NCBI GenBank assembly: GCA_011191975.1
Contig: DUFA01000120.1
Location: forward strand, 5,449-42,044
Direction of reading: 5' to 3'
DNA length: 36,596 nucleotides
Origin: Dehalococcoidia bacterium
GTDB lineage: Bacteria > Chloroflexota > Dehalococcoidia > Dehalococcoidales > UBA2162
In this document: one piece after another, positions 32,823 through 36,596 of the stretch
Layout of the letters: every line of letters starts with the position of its first letter
How positions within the stretch are numbered: position 1 is the stretch's first letter
The notes under the pieces: generated by a model
Seen by the model: only the letters and a program-made list of their open reading frames with translations
What the model was told of the DNA's origin: nothing
Database searches by the model: none
Position numbers and translations under genes: made by a program

Positions 32823-33683
32823 ATGGCTGACCAAAAAGAAGTGGCACGTCTGAAAGAGCTGGCATGTGATATGCGTAAGAAATTACTCTATCTCTGCGGC
32901 ACTTATGAAGGTGTGGTGCATATCGGGGGAGACCTCTCGATGACGGATCTCCTCATCGGTCTCTATCATCATGGAATGAATGTTAATCCCGACGATATCC
33001 AGGATCCGAAAAGAGACCGGTTTATCCTCAGCAAAGGACACGGCGCGGTATGCATGTATATCGCCATGGCATTGAGAGGATTCTTCGATTACGATGATAT
33101 CCTGAAGAGATACGGAAAACTTGACAGTCCGTACGGAATGCATGTCTGCAAAGTCTACCTGCCCGGAGCAGAATGTTCTACTGGTTCTCTCGGACATGGC
33201 TTGGCAGTATCGGTAGGTATGGCATTTTCCGCCAGACAGAAAAAACAGGATCATCGGGTTTTCTGCATGATGGGGGATGGAGAGACCTGTGAAGGCTCGG
33301 TCTGGGAAGCCGCGAATACTGCCGGTTCCTATAAACTGGGCAATCTTATCGGTATCGTCGATAAGAACAGCCAGCTTATGACCAGCTTCGCAAATGAGTC
33401 CATGAGTTTTGAACACTATCCTGAAAGGTGGGAAGCCTTCGGATGGAACGCCGTCGAAATAGATGGGCACAACATGAACCAGATAATAGACGCTCTCGAT
33501 AATCTACCATCTGTTACAAGCGATAAACCTACCGTAATTATTGCAAATACGGTAAAGGGGAAAGGCGTTTCATTCATGGAGGGAGTGATCGGCTGGCACG
33601 CCGGCGCTCTCAGTACTGAGGACATGGAAAAAGCAATGGCAGAAGTTGACGCTGCCTGCGAGAAAGAAAGGAGTGCAGCATAA
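32823..33683 (+). CDS. tktN: transketolase, N-terminal (ThDP pyrophosphate) subunit
   Basis: 286 residues. ATG 32823 lies behind AAAAGGAGG. It has SKGHG, GSLGHGLAVSVGMAFSA and the ThDP/Mg signature MMGDGETCEGSVWEAAN, ending with Asn in IVDKNSQ. It is the first half of a transketolase split into two genes, as in many anaerobes and archaea. Together with the next gene, whose ATG overlaps its stop, it transfers a two-carbon unit from ketose phosphates to aldose phosphates in the cytoplasm. Placement after the isomerase/epimerase and selenoprotein genes ties that module to pentose or ketose metabolism. A dihydroxyacetone- or sulfosugar-type transketolase is an alternative. Confidence 0.92.
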   Translation: MADQKEVARLKELACDMRKKLLYLCGTYEGVVHIGGDLSMTDLLIGLYHHGMNVNPDDIQDPKRDRFILSKGHGAVCMYIAMALRGFFDYDDILKRYGKLDSPYGMHVCKVYLPGAECSTGSLGHGLAVSVGMAFSARQKKQDHRVFCMMGDGETCEGSVWEAANTAGSYKLGNLIGIVDKNSQLMTSFANESMSFEHYPERWEAFGWNAVEIDGHNMNQIIDALDNLPSVTSDKPTVIIANTVKGKGVSFMEGVIGWHAGALSTEDMEKAMAEVDAACEKERSAA

Positions 33684-34639
33684 TGAGAATTTCGATGAAT
33701 TTCGGAAGTTTCGCTTCTGCCCGTTCTATCATTGGTGATACGCTTCACGAACTGGGTGAAAAGTACGATAACGTATGGGCACTTACCGCCGACACGGGCG
33801 GTTGGATTTCGGCGTTTAGAAAAGACTTTCCTGACAGGTTTATCGACGTCGGAATAGCAGAACCTAACCTTGCTGGTATCGCTGCCGGTCTTGCTCTGGA
33901 AGGGAACATACCCTTTATTGCCGGGATGATCCCCTTTATGACCATGCGTGCCTGTGAACAAAATAGAACCGATATAGCCTACCAGGATCTCCCTGTTCGT
34001 CTGATCGGTACCGGCGGCGGACTTTCATCCGGTGGCGGTTCCACACATAATGCGATGGAAGATATCGCGATTATGAAATCCATGGTCAACATGACGGTAA
34101 TGTCTATCGGGGATCCGAACATGATACGGGATATCATGCACCTGAGTATCGATTACCCTCACCCGATATATATTCGTCTTGCTCAAGGTAAGCAGGATAG
34201 AATAATCTATGAGCCTGGCACCATTGAATTTAAGATCGGGATGGGACTCGTTGCCCGGGAAGGTAAAGATGCGGCCATAATCTCCCACGGCGATACGGTA
34301 TTTCAAGCTATCGAAGCGGCGAATGAACTCGAGAAAGAAGACGGTATCAGTGTCAGAGTTATTGATATGTACTCCATCAAACCCGTCGATACCGATCTTA
34401 TTATCCAGACAACGAAAGAAGTCGGTAAAATTCTTGTTCTTGAAGACCACCTTATGGATTGTGGTCTGGCAAGTGTAGTCGCTGACGTTTTTGCTGACAA
34501 TGGCGTGTATCCTGAGAAATTCAAGCGACTCGGTATCCCTCAAGTATATGCCGGTTTTGGGAGTGGTGCTGAGCAACGCGCCAAGTACGGTTATGATAAA
34601 ACTGCCACAAAGGCTGCCATAAAGGAAATGGTTAAGTAA
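33683..34639 (+). CDS. tktC: transketolase, C-terminal (pyrimidine-binding) subunit
   Basis: 318 residues. The start overlaps the previous stop in TAATG, so the two are translated together. It holds the pyrimidine domain with the catalytic glutamate (FIDVGIAEPNLAGIAAGLA, where the common form is GIAEQN), GTGGGLSSGGGSTHNAMEDIA, and a C-terminal domain with VRVIDMYSIKPVDTDLI and KILVLEDHLMDCGLASVV. It needs the N-terminal subunit to make active sites at the interface. A clear terminator follows at 34678. Confidence 0.92.
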   Translation: MRISMNFGSFASARSIIGDTLHELGEKYDNVWALTADTGGWISAFRKDFPDRFIDVGIAEPNLAGIAAGLALEGNIPFIAGMIPFMTMRACEQNRTDIAYQDLPVRLIGTGGGLSSGGGSTHNAMEDIAIMKSMVNMTVMSIGDPNMIRDIMHLSIDYPHPIYIRLAQGKQDRIIYEPGTIEFKIGMGLVAREGKDAAIISHGDTVFQAIEAANELEKEDGISVRVIDMYSIKPVDTDLIIQTTKEVGKILVLEDHLMDCGLASVVADVFADNGVYPEKFKRLGIPQVYAGFGSGAEQRAKYGYDKTATKAAIKEMVK

Positions 34640-34677
34640 CGTCTGGTCATTCTATAAAGTTACTACACTACGAGATT

Positions 34678-34716
34678 AAAGGGGGAGTGAATTCATTCTC
34701 CCTTACTTTTTGTTTT
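34678..34716 (+). terminator. rho-independent terminator after the transketolase genes
   Basis: GGGAG (34683-34687) pairs with CTCCC (34698-34702), extended by G-T wobbles outside and a TGAATTCA self-pair inside, followed by TTACTTTTTGTTTTT. It lies about 40 bases after the tktC stop. Confidence 0.7.
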
Positions 34717-34783
34717 TATAACTATATCATTCTCTGCCAGATTCCTATAAAATATCCTGTAAATACGTTTGAGGAGTATGTTA

Positions 34784-35494
34784 ATGAGTAAAGGACCCGT
34801 ATATGCAATGGCTATTTCACCCCATCCAGCCGACAATGACTTCGGTTTTGGGGGAACCGCAGCCAAGTGGATAAAAGAAGGTAAAAAGGTTGTCTATGTC
34901 ATAGCTACTAACGGAGATAAAGCGTCGAGTAATCCTGACATTCCTGCCGACGAACTCGCCAGGATAAGGGCAAATGAACAGAGGGAGGCTGCCAAAATAC
35001 TCGGCGTAACGGAATTAGTGTTTATGGGACATCCTGACCTTGGACTTGAGAATGTACCAGGTCTGCAGAAAGAAATCCTCAGGTTATTCCTGACATTCCG
35101 ACCGGAAATTGTGATTACCTGTGATCCCAATAATCCTCCGTATTTCTCTAATCCGGACCATCGCGCCATCGGCAGAGCTGTTCTGGATGCCGTATGGCCA
35201 ATGGCCCTTGCAGTAAATTATTATCGTGATCTTATGGCAGAAGGCCTTGAGATTCACCATGCGAAGGAAATGTATCTCTGGATGAGCAGTCAACCAAACT
35301 ATTATAGCGACATTTCCGATGTGTTCGACCTTAAGATGAAAGCCGTTGAGGTTCACCAGAGTCAAATAGGCCCGAACGGGAGTGCTCCTGATTTCCTAAA
35401 CTTCTTAAAGGAAGGGAACAAGAACGCCGGGAAACAAGCTGGTTGCGAATGGGCTGAATCGTTTCACCGACTGGAAGTACTACAGAGGTTATAA
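34784..35494 (+). CDS. PIG-L/LmbE family deacetylase-like protein
   Basis: 236 residues. ATG 34784 is chosen because GAGGAG lies 7 bases ahead. The family opening is MAISPHPADNDFGFGGTAAKW. The usual AHPDD motif is HPAD here: H14 and D17 (zinc ligands in MshB-type enzymes) are kept, but the first Asp, the general base, is Ala16. A second region has VFMGHPDLGLENVPG, and NPDHRAIGRAVLDAVW supplies the third zinc-ligand His. Family members remove N-acetyl groups from amino sugars such as GlcNAc conjugates. With the base missing, the protein may use another residue or may have lost deacetylase activity. It begins a new transcription unit after the terminator. Confidence 0.85.
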   Translation: MSKGPVYAMAISPHPADNDFGFGGTAAKWIKEGKKVVYVIATNGDKASSNPDIPADELARIRANEQREAAKILGVTELVFMGHPDLGLENVPGLQKEILRLFLTFRPEIVITCDPNNPPYFSNPDHRAIGRAVLDAVWPMALAVNYYRDLMAEGLEIHHAKEMYLWMSSQPNYYSDISDVFDLKMKAVEVHQSQIGPNGSAPDFLNFLKEGNKNAGKQAGCEWAESFHRLEVLQRL

Positions 35495-35548
35495 GTCTAC
35501 CGTTTTAGGTAAATCAAGAATCATCGTAGTGGAGTTGTAAGGATAGTC

Positions 35549-36097
35549 ATGCCCTTAATTGACTTGATCAAGCAGAGACGAAGTGTCAGGGATTTTCTTG
35601 ATAAACCTGTCGAGAGAGAGAAATTAATGACCTGCCTTGAGGCTGCCAGGTTGGCTCCATCCGCAAGTAATTCTCAGCCGTGGAGTTTCCTGGTAGTGGA
35701 TGACCCCGTGTTAAGAGACAGATTCTGTAAGGATACTTTCAACGGTCCGTATTTTATAAATTCTTTCTGCAAGAAAGCACCGGTTATCCTGGTCGTTATA
35801 TCCGAACGGTCGAAATTCTTTACCAGGATTGCGGCTGTATTTCGAGGAACTCAATTTTATCTATTAGATATTGGCATTGCTGTTGAACATTTCGTTCTCC
35901 AGGCCGAGGAACTGGGTCTCGGAACATGCTGGATAGGATGGTTTAACGAAAAAGCTGTCAAGAAAACACTTTCCATACCTCAGAGTAAAAAGGTCGACGT
36001 ACTTATAGCTGTCGGTTACCATGACAACTCAATACCTTTCAATGAACACAAACGCGAAAAACTGGAAGATATTACCGCATTCAATAATTATAGATAA
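35549..36097 (+). CDS. nitroreductase family FMN protein
   Basis: 182 residues. ATG 35549 follows a weak GTAAGGATA site. The opening LIKQRRSVRDFLDKPV and the ARLAPSASNSQPWSFLVV segment are the FMN-binding parts of the nitroreductase fold. Later LDIGIAVEHFVLQAEELGLGTCWIGWF is the family's dimer/active-site stretch, and VLIAVGYHD is the end strand. Members are NAD(P)H-dependent flavin reductases acting on nitro groups, quinones, enones or dehalogenation substrates; the natural role is unclear. It sits 55 bases after the LmbE gene and 21 before the alpha/beta hydrolase, so the three probably form one operon. Confidence 0.88.
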   Translation: MPLIDLIKQRRSVRDFLDKPVEREKLMTCLEAARLAPSASNSQPWSFLVVDDPVLRDRFCKDTFNGPYFINSFCKKAPVILVVISERSKFFTRIAAVFRGTQFYLLDIGIAVEHFVLQAEELGLGTCWIGWFNEKAVKKTLSIPQSKKVDVLIAVGYHDNSIPFNEHKREKLEDITAFNNYR

Positions 36098-36118
36098 TGA
36101 TAGATTGGTGGTAACTCA

Positions 36119-36596
36119 ATGCCCGTAGTTAAAGTAAATGATATCAACATGTATTATGAAATCCACGGCGAAGGAGACCCTCTGGTACTCATCATGGGAC
36201 TGGGTGGCGACCACTTCCGTTGGTTCAGAATACTTCCTCTCCTTACCGAAAATTTTAAAGTAGTGACATTTGATAATCGAGGTGTCGGGAAAACCGACAA
36301 GCCGGATATTCCCTATACAATGAGAATGATGTCTGACGATGTTGCTGGTCTGATGGATGCTGTCGGTATCGACAAAGCCCATGTCTTCGGCATTTCCCTT
36401 GGAGGAATGATAGCACAGAATTTCGCTTTAATGCACCATAACAGAATTATCAGTCTCATGCTTGGATGCACATTTTGTGGCGGTAAACACACCGTTTCGA
36501 ATGAAGAACGGTCAGGCCCGGGTGTGCTCGACCCGTCTTTAATCGAGACCATGCTTCCGGAAGAAAGAGCTGTAGAGATGATGCCGGCGCTTTATA
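36119..36596 (+). CDS. alpha/beta hydrolase, N-terminal part, cut by the right edge
   Basis: At least 159 residues are visible from ATG 36119 (weak GGTGG upstream) to the window end with no stop. The fold's landmarks are in order: VVKVNDINMYYEIHGEGDP, the oxyanion region LVLIMGLGGDHFRW, FDNRGVGKTDKPD and the nucleophile elbow GISLGG with S93. The catalytic Asp and His would lie beyond the edge. It is in the esterase/lactonase/C-C-hydrolase type of the family (3-oxoadipate enol-lactonase-like). It is third in the LmbE-nitroreductase run. Confidence 0.88.
   Translation, partial: MPVVKVNDINMYYEIHGEGDPLVLIMGLGGDHFRWFRILPLLTENFKVVTFDNRGVGKTDKPDIPYTMRMMSDDVAGLMDAVGIDKAHVFGISLGGMIAQNFALMHHNRIISLMLGCTFCGGKHTVSNEERSGPGVLDPSLIETMLPEERAVEMMPALY

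Noticed and set aside
1-36596. tRNA or rRNA genes
   Set aside because: No cloverleaf with GTTCGA-type T-arm and CCA end, and no rRNA core sequence, was recognised on either strand.

Overview
The window reads as a catabolic region of a strictly or mainly anaerobic bacterium. Supporting traits are Fe-S flavoenzymes of the old-yellow-enzyme (OYE) type, electron-transfer flavoprotein (ETF), several ferredoxin-like proteins, a class I CoA-transferase, a HypA homologue and a probable selenoprotein. The best guess for lineage is Chloroflexota (Dehalococcoidia-like). This rests on a decayed gene with repeats of the 'SSSSDVFVVG' type, palindromic 'TCATTCTGAG...CGAAGAATCT' intergenic elements, and the mix of PrpD, OYE, SDR and amidohydrolase genes. 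It is an inference and Desulfobacterota is not excluded. No rRNA, tRNA, CRISPR, integrase or transposase was seen.

Layout. (1) 1-5610: a possible gene tail at the left edge, a small ferredoxin-like-fold protein, then an OYE / ETF-alpha / ETF-beta operon and a C_GCAxxG_C_C redox protein. (2) 5898-8157: an MFS transporter on the minus strand and a ~1 kb gap with a decayed propeller-repeat gene, an inverted repeat and a candidate promoter. (3) 8158-17676: a plus-strand operon-like run of a second OYE, an SDR, an amidohydrolase-2 protein, CoA-transferase A and B, an AprA-like flavoprotein, a dicluster ferredoxin and MmgE/PrpD. (4) 21548-17845 on the minus strand: an enolase-superfamily enzyme, DUF169 and a second, enlarged MmgE/PrpD. 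(5) 21791-25003: a PQ-loop-like membrane protein, cysteine synthase, an SDR and HypA, interspersed with MITE-like repeats. (6) 25651-34639: a winged-helix/Cys-rich/ferredoxin protein and a zinc alcohol dehydrogenase on the plus strand; an SDR, a tagatose-3-epimerase-like TIM barrel and a fucose-isomerase-like protein on the minus strand; and divergently a UGA-interrupted gene followed by a split transketolase. (7) 34784-36596: a LmbE-like protein, a nitroreductase and an alpha/beta hydrolase cut by the right edge.

How the genes may work together (inference). Sections 1 and 3 look like CoA-ester or alicyclic/unsaturated acid metabolism: CoA activation, OYE and AprA-like reduction or oxidation with electrons through ETF and ferredoxin, hydration by PrpD, and further conversion by SDR and amidohydrolase. 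Section 6 looks like polyol or ketose metabolism: polyol oxidation, epimerisation, isomerisation and C2 transfer by transketolase.

The most striking item is 31058-32773. An in-frame UGA at 31418-31420 sits in a G-[U]-P-G-C context inside one continuous reading frame. The protein is best read as a UGSC-like selenoprotein with a UPGC motif, fused to a second large domain and encoded directly before the transketolase pair. No dedicated transcriptional regulator gene is visible in the window.
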